Source: Bradyrhizobium oligotrophicum S58 (GTDB taxonomy: Bacteria > Pseudomonadota > Alphaproteobacteria > Rhizobiales > Xanthobacteraceae). Taken from it: a DNA stretch of 64,000 nt. Positions within the stretch are counted from its first letter, which is position 1; every line of letters begins with the position of its first letter. The position numbers were made by a program, and so were the translations under genes. This document shows positions 17,977 through 27,387 of the stretch, in pieces. The DNA lies in the NCBI RefSeq assembly GCF_000344805.1, contig NC_020453.1, positions 930,001 through 994,000 on the forward strand. Direction: 5' to 3'. Under the pieces are notes generated by a model that saw only the letters and a list, made by a program, of their open reading frames with translations, was not told where the DNA came from and did no database searches.

Positions 17977-19230
17977 TCACCCAGCCTCGCTCGTCGTCTC
18001 GCGCCCCATCACCGTCACCATTCCTACTTCAACATGTCGAGCGACAGTCGAGGCGACGGTCGCGCTCGCCTCCGCAAAGGTCTCGTAGCCGTTCAATAAT
18101 TCAACGATTGCCTGGGCGATTGCAGGCGGGGATGGAGTTGCTTCGAGCGCGTTGCATCCCACGTTCCAGCCGGAAAGCGAACTGCCACTCAGGAACACGA
18201 AGGGCTTCGAGCTCGAAATCGCGTCACAAACGATGCCCGACCCTCGTATCGCATAGACAGCAGGATCATGCAGCAGAAGTGCTGCGTGGGCTTGCTTCCA
18301 GCTCAATACGTATTCGTCCGGATCCAGATGGAGTGGCAATGCTTCTATTCGAACCTTTCCCGCCCTGCCGCTTGGATGGCCCTGAACACGCAGGACGACG
18401 TCTGGGTCGTGCGCCTTGAGCTTTGCTGCGAGCGCCTGCGCCGTCGCGTTCAATAGTCTAGCTCCCTTGTCCGAGCGAGCGTGACCCGCCATGTAGAGAA
18501 TGAACCTGCCATTCACTGCGGGAGGTTGCTGGGCCGGCAGGTCAGTGGGGTGAGGGAGCAACTCGACAGACTTAGGCCAGATTTCGCGTATGGCGCGTGC
18601 GAAGGCGGGCGTCTCTGCGAGTAGATCCACGTGCTCAACGGCCCCCGGGGACTCCTGGAGACGCTTTAAGGCTGATCGCCACGTCGGATCGCTTGGATGG
18701 CATCCCACATCATCATACATCAGCCGCACGACAAAACGAGCCTGACCGCGATGCGCCTCAAATTGCTCGGCGGTTGCGATAAGAAGCTCAGCGTCGGCAG
18801 ACGGCAAGAATACGGTGTCTTGGAGCTTGGGCTCAAAGTTACGGAGAAACTCGCCAAGCTCAAGTCCAATGATGGAGCGGAGTTTGCTCGCATCTGCGCT
18901 CGCGACGGTCGAAGCAGGCGTTTCAGTAGCATGAGCGCGTACGCGACCCCTGATGAAGGTTGCTATGGGCATGATCGCGCCTGCGCCGAGCGAAAACGCG
19001 GTCGTGACCGTGGGCCCGTAACGGCGAGATCGTGATACGGTATCGCGATTATGTTTGAATACTCGCAAGATATCGCCGCCGCCGAGATGCTGCGATCCGT
19101 TCCATCCCTTCCCAGCGGCTATCAGCGGGCGTGTGTCGCCCATGAGGGTTGCAAACCTGGACGTGGCAAACGCGTGGTGACCACGTTCGTTGATCAAGTT
19201 TGGTTCGATTATGATGATCCGTCCTGTCAC
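17977..19230 (-). CDS. Glycosyltransferase-like protein of the polysaccharide cluster
   Basis: A 417-residue protein beginning IIIIEPNLINERGHHA, a Rossmann-type first strand with the GHH loop often seen in glycosyltransferases. Its C-terminal half holds RFILYMAGHARSDKGARLLN, VVLRVQGHPSGRAG, and an IRGSGIVCDAISSSKPFVFL stretch, consistent with a GT-B donor domain. The classic E-x7-E is not obvious, so I call it glycosyltransferase-like only. It lies 5 bp from the glycosyltransferase gene upstream, in the same leftward operon. The acceptor and donor are unknown. Confidence 0.55.
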   Translation of the reverse strand: MTGRIIIIEPNLINERGHHAFATSRFATLMGDTRPLIAAGKGWNGSQHLGGGDILRVFKHNRDTVSRSRRYGPTVTTAFSLGAGAIMPIATFIRGRVRAHATETPASTVASADASKLRSIIGLELGEFLRNFEPKLQDTVFLPSADAELLIATAEQFEAHRGQARFVVRLMYDDVGCHPSDPTWRSALKRLQESPGAVEHVDLLAETPAFARAIREIWPKSVELLPHPTDLPAQQPPAVNGRFILYMAGHARSDKGARLLNATAQALAAKLKAHDPDVVLRVQGHPSGRAGKVRIEALPLHLDPDEYVLSWKQAHAALLLHDPAVYAIRGSGIVCDAISSSKPFVFLSGSSLSGWNVGCNALEATPSPPAIAQAIVELLNGYETFAEASATVASTVARHVEVGMVTVMGRETTSEAG

Positions 19231-19235
19231 GGTCC

Positions 19236-20423
19236 CTAATCTCCCGGCAATATCGAGACCTCACGCCCAAGCGGCGCTACGGCTGCTCTTCCGTTTTGCC
19301 GCTCCCCTGCAACCAGGGTGTATTCAACGCATTTTTGCAGGAAGCGGGCCATGGAGCGGTCCGCTCTCGTGGCCTCGATCCTGCGACAGATTGCATCAAA
19401 GAGGTTCGGATCGAGCACGATACGCTTGATAGCATCAGACAGCGCAGCAGCGTCGACGCGCGCCGCGAGTATGCCGTTAACGCCATCTTGTATCTGCTCG
19501 ATCAGTCCGCCGACCGGCGTCGCGATGACGGGGATCCCGGCCCCCAAGCTGGTGGCGGCGACACCGGATTGGCTGGCTTCGATGTGGGAAAGAACAACGG
19601 CGTGATAACGCGACAATATCGCTGCGATTTCCTGCTCTGTAAGCCAGCGGTTTATCACTTCAGCGCCGAGCGCAGCGAGACGCCGCCTGTTGTCACCAAG
19701 TGCGCCCTCGCCGAAAACGCCTAGTTCGACCTGAAAGCCTTCTCTGCGTAAGGCCTCGACGGAATCGAGAAGCAGGGTTAGCCCTTTGTAGGGCATGATG
19801 CGACCTAGGAAGGCAAGCCTGATCGGCTTGCCTTCGGTGAGACTGATCGTCCTCCGCCGCGCGCCATAGTCGAGATCTGGATGAAACAGCGTGAACAATT
19901 TGTGCTCAGGTACCCGTCGGGCCGTCAGGAGCCTCTTCGCTACTGCGTCGCTCAGGGTGAGGACTGCATCAGCTTGCGCAATCGTCCGATCGAGTAGAAG
20001 GCCTATGAGCGCCGACCTGTAGTCGCCCGGGTGGATTTCCGCATCGTGAATGATTGAAGAATAGAGGACTCCATGCGGCTTCAAAACGGAGAATACGACG
20101 GACGACCAGACGTGCGGCATGAATTCAATCACGGCCTCAATCTTCCGATTGACAATCTCGCGCGTGATGCGGCTCCGCAGCATCGGAATGCGCCAGGCTT
20201 GGCCGATAGCGCCAAGATCATTGGAAAAGGTGTCCACGGCGACCAGCCGGTCTTCAAACTCCGAAAAAGCCGCAAAGCTCTCATTTTGGCGAGATACGGA
20301 TATCGTGGCCTCGATTGAAGGACATGAGGTCGCTACGGTCGCCGCTTCCTGCACGAAGCGGGATAATCCGCGCCGCCCCCAATAGACCAGCATGATGCGA
20401 GCTCTATCAGACCTCTCCAACAT
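19236..20423 (-). CDS. Family 4 glycosyltransferase
   Basis: About 395 residues of GT-B fold. The C-terminal half shows IRLAFLGRIMPYKGLTLLLD, LGVFGEGALGDNRRRL and SHIEASQSGVAATSLGAGIP, followed by VIATPVGGLIEQIQDGVNGI. This is the usual GT4 donor-site pattern. The frame is open back to 20633, but that extension overlaps the end of the asparagine synthase gene and looks unnatural. I placed the start at the ATG at 20423; 20393 is another option. It probably adds one sugar to the growing glycan at the cytoplasmic face of the inner membrane. Confidence 0.82.
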   Translation of the reverse strand: MLERSDRARIMLVYWGRRGLSRFVQEAATVATSCPSIEATISVSRQNESFAAFSEFEDRLVAVDTFSNDLGAIGQAWRIPMLRSRITREIVNRKIEAVIEFMPHVWSSVVFSVLKPHGVLYSSIIHDAEIHPGDYRSALIGLLLDRTIAQADAVLTLSDAVAKRLLTARRVPEHKLFTLFHPDLDYGARRRTISLTEGKPIRLAFLGRIMPYKGLTLLLDSVEALRREGFQVELGVFGEGALGDNRRRLAALGAEVINRWLTEQEIAAILSRYHAVVLSHIEASQSGVAATSLGAGIPVIATPVGGLIEQIQDGVNGILAARVDAAALSDAIKRIVLDPNLFDAICRRIEATRADRSMARFLQKCVEYTLVAGERQNGRAAVAPLGREVSILPGD

Positions 20424-20532
20424 GGCTAGCTGTCGCCTTGAGAACGTGACCGAGGCCCACGTGATGCGTGTTGAGCGCCGGGCCCACCAGAGCTCGGAGA
20501 GCAGCCTGTGGCTTTGACCGGATCCAGCCACG

Positions 20533-22350
20533 TCATGCGAGAGCACCGCGTGCCCATAGTTCGGCAAGTGTGAGCTTGTATTGAAAGTCGATAGGGAAGC
20601 TTCGTTCCTCTCGGCGCAAACGATCACCATCAATGGCGCCGTGCGACACGAGCATGCTTTCGTTTCTCCAAAGCGGTCCGTGTCGTTCGATCAGCTTCAT
20701 CATCCATTGTTGGACTGGAGGTGTGAAGCCCTGCTTGGGTCGCTGGCTTACTTCATCTGGCAGCAGATGACCAAAGGATGACAGCAAGAGCCATTTGTGC
20801 GGCTTCTCGAAATCCTCAAGGCCGCCATGACGCATAGCGGATACCGCGTTGATGAGGTCGATGTCCAGGAACGGCACGCGCATTTCGATGGAGTGGGCCA
20901 TGCTCATACGGTCGAGCAGCGTGAGGCAGTTGCAGAGGAGCCAGGTCCTCGAAAGCGCCTCCGTCACGGCTGGACCGCTGGGATATCCTTCAATCGGCCG
21001 AGTGCGTGCGAGCCAATGATTGGGTTCGACCGAAGCAGGATCGGCGAGAAGTGAGCGTGATAGCGCGGCTGACCGGCCGATTTCCTTCAATGGAGCCAGA
21101 ATGGAGGTTTCCCGAGGGACGCCATGTCCGAACGTCCGGCGTGCCCATGCTTTGATTCCTCCATTGTCGCCCTTCTTACGATGCTCCACAGCTGCATTGC
21201 GGACCCACTCGTACCCCCAAAAAAACTCGTCTCCGCCCATGCCCGAAAGCAGAACCGGCACCTTTGCGGCTCGGGCTGCGCGGCAGACCTCGAAGTACCC
21301 ATATGCTGCTATGTCGGCGATCGGGGTGTCCATCGCTTGCACCAGCTGCGGGAATTGCTCGACCATTTGGTCGACATCAATTTCCACTTCCGTGAATTCG
21401 ATGCCGAGAGAGCGCGCGAAGCGCTGAGCGATCAGCCGTTCGTCCGTGGGCGGTCGTCCCCTATAGCCGATCGTGAAAGCATGAATCTGGCCGGGATAGT
21501 GTTTCGCCGAAATGGCGGCGACCAGGGACGAGTCGATCCCACCCGAAAGTGCAACGCCTACCGGAACATCGGCGCTCCCCATCCGCCGGCATGCCGCATC
21601 CAGCAGGTCTCTCACCTGCGCAACGGGATCTGGACAGTGAATAGCCTCGACGTCGAGCATACTCCAATAGCGGCGCGGTTCCGCAGAGAGCTGCTTTGGC
21701 GAAAGGGTTATCAGATGACCTGGTGGCAACTGATGAATTCCCTCTATCAGGGAGTTCGGCTCCAAGCAGTACTGAAAGGTCAGAAACTCGTGCAGTGCCA
21801 CTGGGGAGATGCGCCGTTGCGCTGCTGGCACGAGCCGTAGCAGCGGCTTCAGCTCGCTGCACCACCAGACTCGCTCGGCACCGTCGTCTCGCCGGTCTCG
21901 CAACATGTAGAGCGGCTTTTCGCCTAGGCGGTCGCGCCCGAGCACGAGCCGCCCCTTGCGATCATCCCAGATGGCAAAAGCAAACATACCCCGCAAATCT
22001 GCGATGCAGTCCTCACCTTTGTCCTCGTAGCCGTGAACAATCGTTTCCACGTCTGAGTGGGTTCTCAGATCGTGGCCGCGAGCCTGAAGCGCGCCGCGTA
22101 ACTCGTGGTGATTGTAGATTTCGCCGTTGCAAACCATCGCAACCGACCGGTCCTCGTTATAAAGCGGCTGTCCTCCTCCTGCCAGATCAATAATCGACAG
22201 GCGTCGCATGGCCATCGCCACGTGGGTCGATGCGAACAGTCCATCGGAGTCCGGGCCGCGATGATACAGGGCTCCATTGATCTCGCTTAGTAGAGCGAGC
22301 TCGCTTTGCCGAAGTGGAGCACTGCAGATCACGCCGCTGATGCCGCACAT
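20533..22350 (-). CDS. asnB: Asparagine synthase (glutamine-hydrolysing)
   Basis: A 605-residue class-II glutamine amidotransferase. It starts MCGISGVI, leaving the nucleophile Cys at position 2 after Met removal. NGEIYNHHELR and the RGMFAFAIWD block belong to the glutaminase domain. The synthetase PP-loop LSGGIDSSLVAA lies near residue 265, followed by SGMGGDEFFWGYEW. Both active sites look complete. Members of this family in O-antigen or capsule clusters often amidate sugar acids rather than making asparagine, and its place between glycosyltransferase genes supports that reading (inference). The symbol refers to the family, not to a proven substrate. Confidence 0.88.
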   Translation of the reverse strand: MCGISGVICSAPLRQSELALLSEINGALYHRGPDSDGLFASTHVAMAMRRLSIIDLAGGGQPLYNEDRSVAMVCNGEIYNHHELRGALQARGHDLRTHSDVETIVHGYEDKGEDCIADLRGMFAFAIWDDRKGRLVLGRDRLGEKPLYMLRDRRDDGAERVWWCSELKPLLRLVPAAQRRISPVALHEFLTFQYCLEPNSLIEGIHQLPPGHLITLSPKQLSAEPRRYWSMLDVEAIHCPDPVAQVRDLLDAACRRMGSADVPVGVALSGGIDSSLVAAISAKHYPGQIHAFTIGYRGRPPTDERLIAQRFARSLGIEFTEVEIDVDQMVEQFPQLVQAMDTPIADIAAYGYFEVCRAARAAKVPVLLSGMGGDEFFWGYEWVRNAAVEHRKKGDNGGIKAWARRTFGHGVPRETSILAPLKEIGRSAALSRSLLADPASVEPNHWLARTRPIEGYPSGPAVTEALSRTWLLCNCLTLLDRMSMAHSIEMRVPFLDIDLINAVSAMRHGGLEDFEKPHKWLLLSSFGHLLPDEVSQRPKQGFTPPVQQWMMKLIERHGPLWRNESMLVSHGAIDGDRLRREERSFPIDFQYKLTLAELWARGALA

Positions 22351-22437
22351 GAGTTTAGTCCCCCATTTCCGCCGTCCGAGGATCGTTCGCTTCAGACGTG
22401 GTTGTCTCGCCAGCGCTCCGCGCGGCCAGTAAAAAGT

Positions 22438-23682
22438 TCACGCAGTGATCGCGGGCTTGCCGCGTGTCACGCCGGCCTTCCCTTCGATCGCAACAGCTCG
22501 TTCGACAAGGTCCACAAAGGATCGTGCAGCAGAGAGCCGCTGCCGGAGGTTTCGCTCCTGAGCACGTCGTTCCGAAGCAGGATCGGGACCGTCCGGGAGT
22601 TCGCGCCAGGCGCTCGAAAGCGTTTCCGCCAGAATTGCGTCGTCGTCAGGTGGAAAGAACCTGACCGGCAGACCCTGCTCGCTCTCGAGCTGCTCACGGT
22701 GCACGGGAATATCAGAAGCGATGATTGGTCGTCCCAGCGTCTTTGCATCTTCAACGACAGTACTCCAGCCCTCGAAGAGGGATGGTTGAAGAACCAGGGT
22801 AGCGTGGCGGAAAATCTCGATCTGGTCAGCTCGAGGAACCAGTCCCAATCGCAGTATCCTGTCTTGAAGCTCGGATTTGGCGATGAACTCGAGTAATTCA
22901 GGTACATATTCCTTGTCGCGATAGTCGTCTTCCCGGCCCGTGCAGACGAGTACCAGATCCGGGTGCGTTGCCTTCAAGCGACGCAGCGCCTCGAATGCAA
23001 CTCGGTGGTTCTTGTGGGCCCAGAATTGATTTGCGATGTAGGCGTAGCGCCGGGGCAGGCCGTATTGCATGTGTGGATTGCGACCGCCCCGCTCATGATC
23101 CGTGATGACAGAGCAGAAGCGCCAGACATGTGGCTCGACCTCAGGATTCGGGCAGAGATTGAGAAAGTCCCTCTTGGCCACTTCACTGCTCAGGACCAGG
23201 ACGCCAGGCTCGGAGGCGATCAAAGCGATGCCACGGTCGCGCGCATCGCGCTCATCCTCAGTAAAGAAATGAGGCAGCTGCACATGTTGAAAATCAGGTA
23301 TCCATCGGATCGCCGGAACGCCCTGCACCTTGCCGCCAATTGTAGGATAGGTGGCATCCAGCTTCTGCCAAGCCGGATCTGGAGGAATGTAGGTTTGCAG
23401 AAACTTCCTATGGACACGGCGCCAGAAATGGGCGATCGCGCCATGCCTGCGCGGGCGCCGGTTCCGGTCGACGAACGGAAAAGAGCGCAGTTCAACGGCG
23501 AGCGGCATCGCATCGTCCGGTACGCCGAGCAGCCTGACCTCCGGTCTCTCCGCTTCTGGCAGGCTTTCAAGACAGTAGACGAGATTGCGAATATAGATAA
23601 TGCCGCCCATCCACTTGGGATCGGTGATCACGTCGAGCCCGATCACCCGGGTGGGGCGCTTGCCGCTGCTTTGGCCAATCAT
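22438..23682 (-). CDS. Family 4 glycosyltransferase
   Basis: This 414-residue GT-B enzyme begins with a Rossmann strand (RVIGLDVITDPKWMGGIIYI) and has the GT4 donor motif LFEGWSTVVEDAKTLGRPII, then ASDIPVHREQ, near residues 300-330. Two acidic residues stand in the E-x7-E arrangement. The middle contains YAYIANQFWAHKNHRVAFEA, the strand before the donor domain. It is read 27 bp after the radical SAM gene and 87 bp before asnB. Role: sugar transfer to the lipid-linked glycan; specificity is not visible. Confidence 0.85.
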   Translation of the reverse strand: MIGQSSGKRPTRVIGLDVITDPKWMGGIIYIRNLVYCLESLPEAERPEVRLLGVPDDAMPLAVELRSFPFVDRNRRPRRHGAIAHFWRRVHRKFLQTYIPPDPAWQKLDATYPTIGGKVQGVPAIRWIPDFQHVQLPHFFTEDERDARDRGIALIASEPGVLVLSSEVAKRDFLNLCPNPEVEPHVWRFCSVITDHERGGRNPHMQYGLPRRYAYIANQFWAHKNHRVAFEALRRLKATHPDLVLVCTGREDDYRDKEYVPELLEFIAKSELQDRILRLGLVPRADQIEIFRHATLVLQPSLFEGWSTVVEDAKTLGRPIIASDIPVHREQLESEQGLPVRFFPPDDDAILAETLSSAWRELPDGPDPASERRAQERNLRQRLSAARSFVDLVERAVAIEGKAGVTRGKPAITA

Positions 23683-23709
23683 TCAATTCCTCGGTGCGGT
23701 AATGGGCAA

Positions 23710-24756
23710 TTACTTTGATCGCCGGGCAACGCGCCACCGTCGTATCCCGCCGAGCCAGCTCCCGCCAGCGGAAGGCGAGGAAACCACCTGGCTTGGCCCA
23801 AGAAATTCCGAGTAGACCTTTTCACGTGTCGCAATCTGTTCCGGCGTCCCTTCATGCTGTCCCTCCGTGCAAGTCGCGCACGGCGAAAGCTTGGGACCAT
23901 AGCGAAGCAGTTCCTTTCGCCATTCCGCCATCGCCTGGCTGGCATAAGCCGCAAAAATCGTTGGAAAATCTGTCAATTTTCCAATTGCATAGCGTTGGGT
24001 ATGCTCTGCAAAGTCGACGAACATCTGGCAGCAAGGGAATAGCGTGCCGTCGTAGGAAACCGTAAAGTCATTGAAGGGACGGGAGCACGGCGCGGACCGG
24101 CTGAACGCGCCGGAGCTCAGTCCGACGGATTCCGCCCGGTTCGATCCCAGCGTGTAGTAGTTCGTAGCAAAGACATGGATCGGCAACTTTTCGATATTGA
24201 CATGACCCTGCATCGTCTCTCCGGGACGGAGGATGTCGATCTTTATGGCCTTCTGCAAACGTCGGGAAAGGTCGTTGAAGCGCGTCGCTGCATAGGCGTC
24301 GTCGTACGGCTTGCCGGCCGGGGCATGGATGGAAATGTAAAGTTCGGACAGGCCGGCTGAGATCAGTTCGCGAACATAGTCGCGATCCAAATAGTCTCCG
24401 TTGCTACTGAAGTATATGCGGGCCGCCGGCAACAGCTCTCGAGCGCGCCTGATGCGATTGAGCAGCAGCGACTTGTCTGAAGTTGGCTCGTTATACAGGT
24501 TTAAGCACAAGCCCTCGTCATAGGAGATTTCTGCGAGGTCGCGCAGGATAAGTTCATAGGTATCGTGAGGCAGCAGTTTGTTGGTCGAGGCACGATCGAC
24601 CTTCGACACGGGGCAGTAGGAGCATGCCCGATTGCAATGTGATGAAATCTCGACAACGACGTTGCGTACTGACCTTCGAAACAGCTCTCGCGCCGCTTCA
24701 GCGCTCGTCGGTGCGAAAAAGTGGTCCCGCGCGAAATGGTCCAACGCTTCGTTCAT
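23710..24756 (-). CDS. Radical SAM/SPASM domain protein
   Basis: This 348-residue protein has the radical SAM cysteine motif CNRACSYC (Cx3Cx2C) at about residues 41-48, preceded by NVVVEISSH, so it should bind a 4Fe-4S cluster and cleave SAM. A SPASM-type set of cysteines follows at the C-terminus (LFPCCQMFVDF near 235, then CATC near 296), for auxiliary clusters. Its ATG overlaps the stop of the Wzt gene (ATGA), so the two are co-translated. Radical SAM enzymes in glycan clusters may modify sugars by epimerisation, dehydration or methylation. The exact reaction cannot be read from the sequence. Confidence 0.85.
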   Translation of the reverse strand: MNEALDHFARDHFFAPTSAEAARELFRRSVRNVVVEISSHCNRACSYCPVSKVDRASTNKLLPHDTYELILRDLAEISYDEGLCLNLYNEPTSDKSLLLNRIRRARELLPAARIYFSSNGDYLDRDYVRELISAGLSELYISIHAPAGKPYDDAYAATRFNDLSRRLQKAIKIDILRPGETMQGHVNIEKLPIHVFATNYYTLGSNRAESVGLSSGAFSRSAPCSRPFNDFTVSYDGTLFPCCQMFVDFAEHTQRYAIGKLTDFPTIFAAYASQAMAEWRKELLRYGPKLSPCATCTEGQHEGTPEQIATREKVYSEFLGPSQVVSSPSAGGSWLGGIRRWRVARRSK

Positions 24757-26033
24757 GAGCTGACCTGGTCAAGATGAAAATCTGCATCGAAGTGAACGAC
24801 GGCATTCGGGTCCGAGTAGAGGAACTTGTCGCTTGGATTGAGGACGACGACGTTTCCACACTTGAGCGCGAGAAAGAGATGAAGTCCTGCATGGCGCGTG
24901 ATCGCGGCGATGTTCAAATCGTAACTTCCCGGCCGCAGATTTTGCGCTGGAACGGAAATCCTCAGACTATAGCGACCTGGCATCACGCGTCCGACCAGAA
25001 GACCTTGCTCGTGACTGTCGATAGTGCAGATATTTCTATAATGTGCCGCATCGAGCACGGCGCGGATGACGAGGTCATCGATAGCTGAATGAACCGTCAC
25101 ATCCATGACGATGTCGAACGGCTCCTTGAAGTGCAGCTCCTTCTTGGCCGCATTGCCGTCCTTTGCGACGATCTTGATATTGTCGCAGACAACGTCGCCG
25201 GTGCCGGAGATCAGCTCGCTCGCGCCACCCGGACCAGGAAGCGCACTCTCCCGAGTACGGGCGGCGTTGCGAGCGTTCTGATCGTCATAGGCGCGGATCA
25301 CCCTCTCGATTTCGCCGAGGACCTTCACCTCGCCCTTGTCCATGAACAGTCCGCGATCGCAAACCGCCCAAATCGCTCCAATGGAATGCGAAACCAGGAC
25401 GATCGACGTGCCCTTGCGCTTCAATCCAAAGAGGTAATCATAGCACTTCTTCTGGAAGTTCAAGTCACCCACAGCGAGCACTTCATCGACCAGCAGCACC
25501 TCCGGCTCGCTCACGGCAGCCACCGCGAAACCGAGGCGCACCTGCATGCCGCTCGAATAATGCTTGACGGGCATGTCGATGAATTGTTCGAGCTCAGAGA
25601 ATGCAACGATCTCATCCATGTGGGAGCGGATCTCCCGCGGAGAGAGTCCGAGGAGGGCGGCGTTTATGTAGATGTTTTCGCGGCCGGTGAGCATCGGTGA
25701 GAAGCCAGCGCCGGCCGCAATCAATGCGCCAACACGTCCGCGCAGCATGACGCGACCGGCATCCGGCTTGTAGATGCCAGTCAGGATGCGCAGAAGGGTC
25801 GTCTTTCCACAGCCGTTGACCCCCATGATGCCAAGGCTCTGGCCGCGTTCGAGGGTGAAGCTGATGTCCTTGACGGCCCAGAACTCCCCGTCACGCAACA
25901 GGCTCGAATCGCTGCCGGCGCCAACAAGCCGACCGAGGCCGTCACGAAGGCCGTGTGCCATCGATCGGCGCAGCGACAGGCCGAACTTCTTGGAGACGCT
26001 CTCGGCGCGAACTGTCCAGTCCTTATCGCTCAC
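24753..26033 (-). CDS. wzt: Polysaccharide ABC exporter ATP-binding protein with C-terminal carbohydrate-binding domain
   Basis: This 426-residue protein has an N-terminal ABC ATPase domain: Walker A GVNGCGKTT near residue 72, signature YSSGMQVRLGFA near 165, Walker B VLLVDEVLAVGD near 188. An additional beta-rich domain of about 150 residues follows. The length and layout match Wzt proteins of ABC-dependent O-polysaccharide export, in which the C-terminal domain recognises the glycan end. The matching permease is encoded separately at 34029. The long C-terminal domain suggests export of a glycan terminated by a modified sugar (for example methylated), fitting the many methyltransferase genes nearby (inference). 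Confidence 0.87.
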   Translation of the reverse strand: MSDKDWTVRAESVSKKFGLSLRRSMAHGLRDGLGRLVGAGSDSSLLRDGEFWAVKDISFTLERGQSLGIMGVNGCGKTTLLRILTGIYKPDAGRVMLRGRVGALIAAGAGFSPMLTGRENIYINAALLGLSPREIRSHMDEIVAFSELEQFIDMPVKHYSSGMQVRLGFAVAAVSEPEVLLVDEVLAVGDLNFQKKCYDYLFGLKRKGTSIVLVSHSIGAIWAVCDRGLFMDKGEVKVLGEIERVIRAYDDQNARNAARTRESALPGPGGASELISGTGDVVCDNIKIVAKDGNAAKKELHFKEPFDIVMDVTVHSAIDDLVIRAVLDAAHYRNICTIDSHEQGLLVGRVMPGRYSLRISVPAQNLRPGSYDLNIAAITRHAGLHLFLALKCGNVVVLNPSDKFLYSDPNAVVHFDADFHLDQVSS

Positions 26034-26156
26034 AACTGTCTGCTAACCTTTGGTGGTAAGGATGCGGGTGTACACTGCCGGAGGGAGGCATAAAAGCGAA
26101 ATGCAAAAAGGGCAGCCGGCCGACCGGTCTGCGGAGCCGACCAGTTCGGCAGCCCC

Positions 26157-27119
26157 TCACTTGATGTTCGCGCCTTTGTTGCCCGTCCGCCACCATGCGG
26201 CATAGGCGGCAAGCCCATCTCTCAAGCTCCAACGATGCTCGAAGCCCAGGCTTCTTGACCGTGTGGCCGAGGCCTGCAGGTGGTTCGGATCGCCAACGCG
26301 CGAATTTCCATTGAATCGGATCCGACAATCGACTCCCAATGCGCGGGCAAGCTCACTGGCAATGGATTCAACACTGGATGCGACGCCAGTTCCGCCATTG
26401 ACGATGAGGCACTGCGACGTTGCGTGCTGGGCCGCGATGAACCCGAGTTCGGCTGCGTCCTCCACGTACAGCATGTCCCTGGTCTCAGCCCCCGTCCCAA
26501 AGAGGGTAATTTCGTCGGACGCCTGCGAGAGTTTTCCTGCGACGTCCCATAGCAGCTGCTTCTGCAAGCCGGGACCGTACAGAGAGAAATAGCGAATCAC
26601 GGCCGTTTTCAAGCCGAATGAGTGTGACGCCGATCGACATAGCCATTCGGCACAGAGCTTGTGTGCGCCATAGGGCGATACAGGAGCCAGCGAAGCGTCT
26701 TCGGCGATCGGTCCCGGCGCGGCGCTGCCATACACGGCCGCGCTGGAGGGAAGCACGAACACCGCTTCCGGCGCTGACCTGCGCAACGTATCAAGCAGCA
26801 GCGCGGTGCTGTCTACCGAGAGACGGAAGTCTCGGTAAGGGTCCGCAAGCGATGCGCCGATTGCGCCGCTGCCTGCGGCATGGAATACGACGTCGGGGGG
26901 GCCGACAAGCTTCAGGAGCTCCTTGATCGCTTCGTTGTCGATGATCTTCTCGATCCAAGCAGCCCTGCCTGAGACTTTGGCGAGAGGGAGTGTCGCGATA
27001 TCGACATCGGCAGCGCCGCCAAGCCCAATGCCAGCAATATCCCAGCCCCCCGCCGCAAAACGCGCGGCCACATGTCGGCCCAGGAAGCCACGGGCGCCGG
27101 TTATCCAAACGAGTGCCAT
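26157..27119 (-). CDS. NAD-dependent epimerase/dehydratase (nucleotide-sugar SDR)
   Basis: A 320-residue extended SDR with an N-terminal glycine motif GARGFLGRHVAA at residues 7-18, a Ser in LPSSAAVYG near 125, and catalytic YGAHK (Tyr-x3-Lys) near 150. These are followed by the RYFSLYGPGLQKQLLWD block typical of nucleotide-sugar epimerases and dehydratases. It is the first gene of the leftward operon, about 120 bp upstream of wzt, and divergent from the rightward glycosyltransferase gene at 27388. The exact substrate (UDP- or GDP-sugar) cannot be told. Confidence 0.85.
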   Translation of the reverse strand: MALVWITGARGFLGRHVAARFAAGGWDIAGIGLGGAADVDIATLPLAKVSGRAAWIEKIIDNEAIKELLKLVGPPDVVFHAAGSGAIGASLADPYRDFRLSVDSTALLLDTLRRSAPEAVFVLPSSAAVYGSAAPGPIAEDASLAPVSPYGAHKLCAEWLCRSASHSFGLKTAVIRYFSLYGPGLQKQLLWDVAGKLSQASDEITLFGTGAETRDMLYVEDAAELGFIAAQHATSQCLIVNGGTGVASSVESIASELARALGVDCRIRFNGNSRVGDPNHLQASATRSRSLGFEHRWSLRDGLAAYAAWWRTGNKGANIK

Positions 27120-27387
27120 ACGTCAGAATTGCTCTTAGAGGTTCCGAAAAGGGATCGTCTCTATCGAATTGATCGCCACGGTTAAGACGAGAGGGCGCGC
27201 GCCCCTGGGCGCAGGGTCAGCTCGGACGCTTGTGTGACGGCGAAACCCGTGGACGCGGAGGGCATTTTCTACTTTCACGTGTGGATGCGCCAACTTGCAA
27301 ACATGCCGGTCGTGGAGGTATACACCGTCTGAGGATTGTTTCCAACGATATCCATGCCTTCAGGCCGATTGCGGAGGAGGACAGCTG
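27120..27387. promoter_or_regulatory. Divergent region between two glycan operons
   Basis: About 270 bp separating the leftward operon (starting with the epimerase gene) from the rightward operon (starting with a glycosyltransferase). Promoters for both should lie here, but I see no unmistakable -35/-10 pair. GGAGGAGG at 27373-27380 is the ribosome binding site of the rightward gene. Confidence 0.45.
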
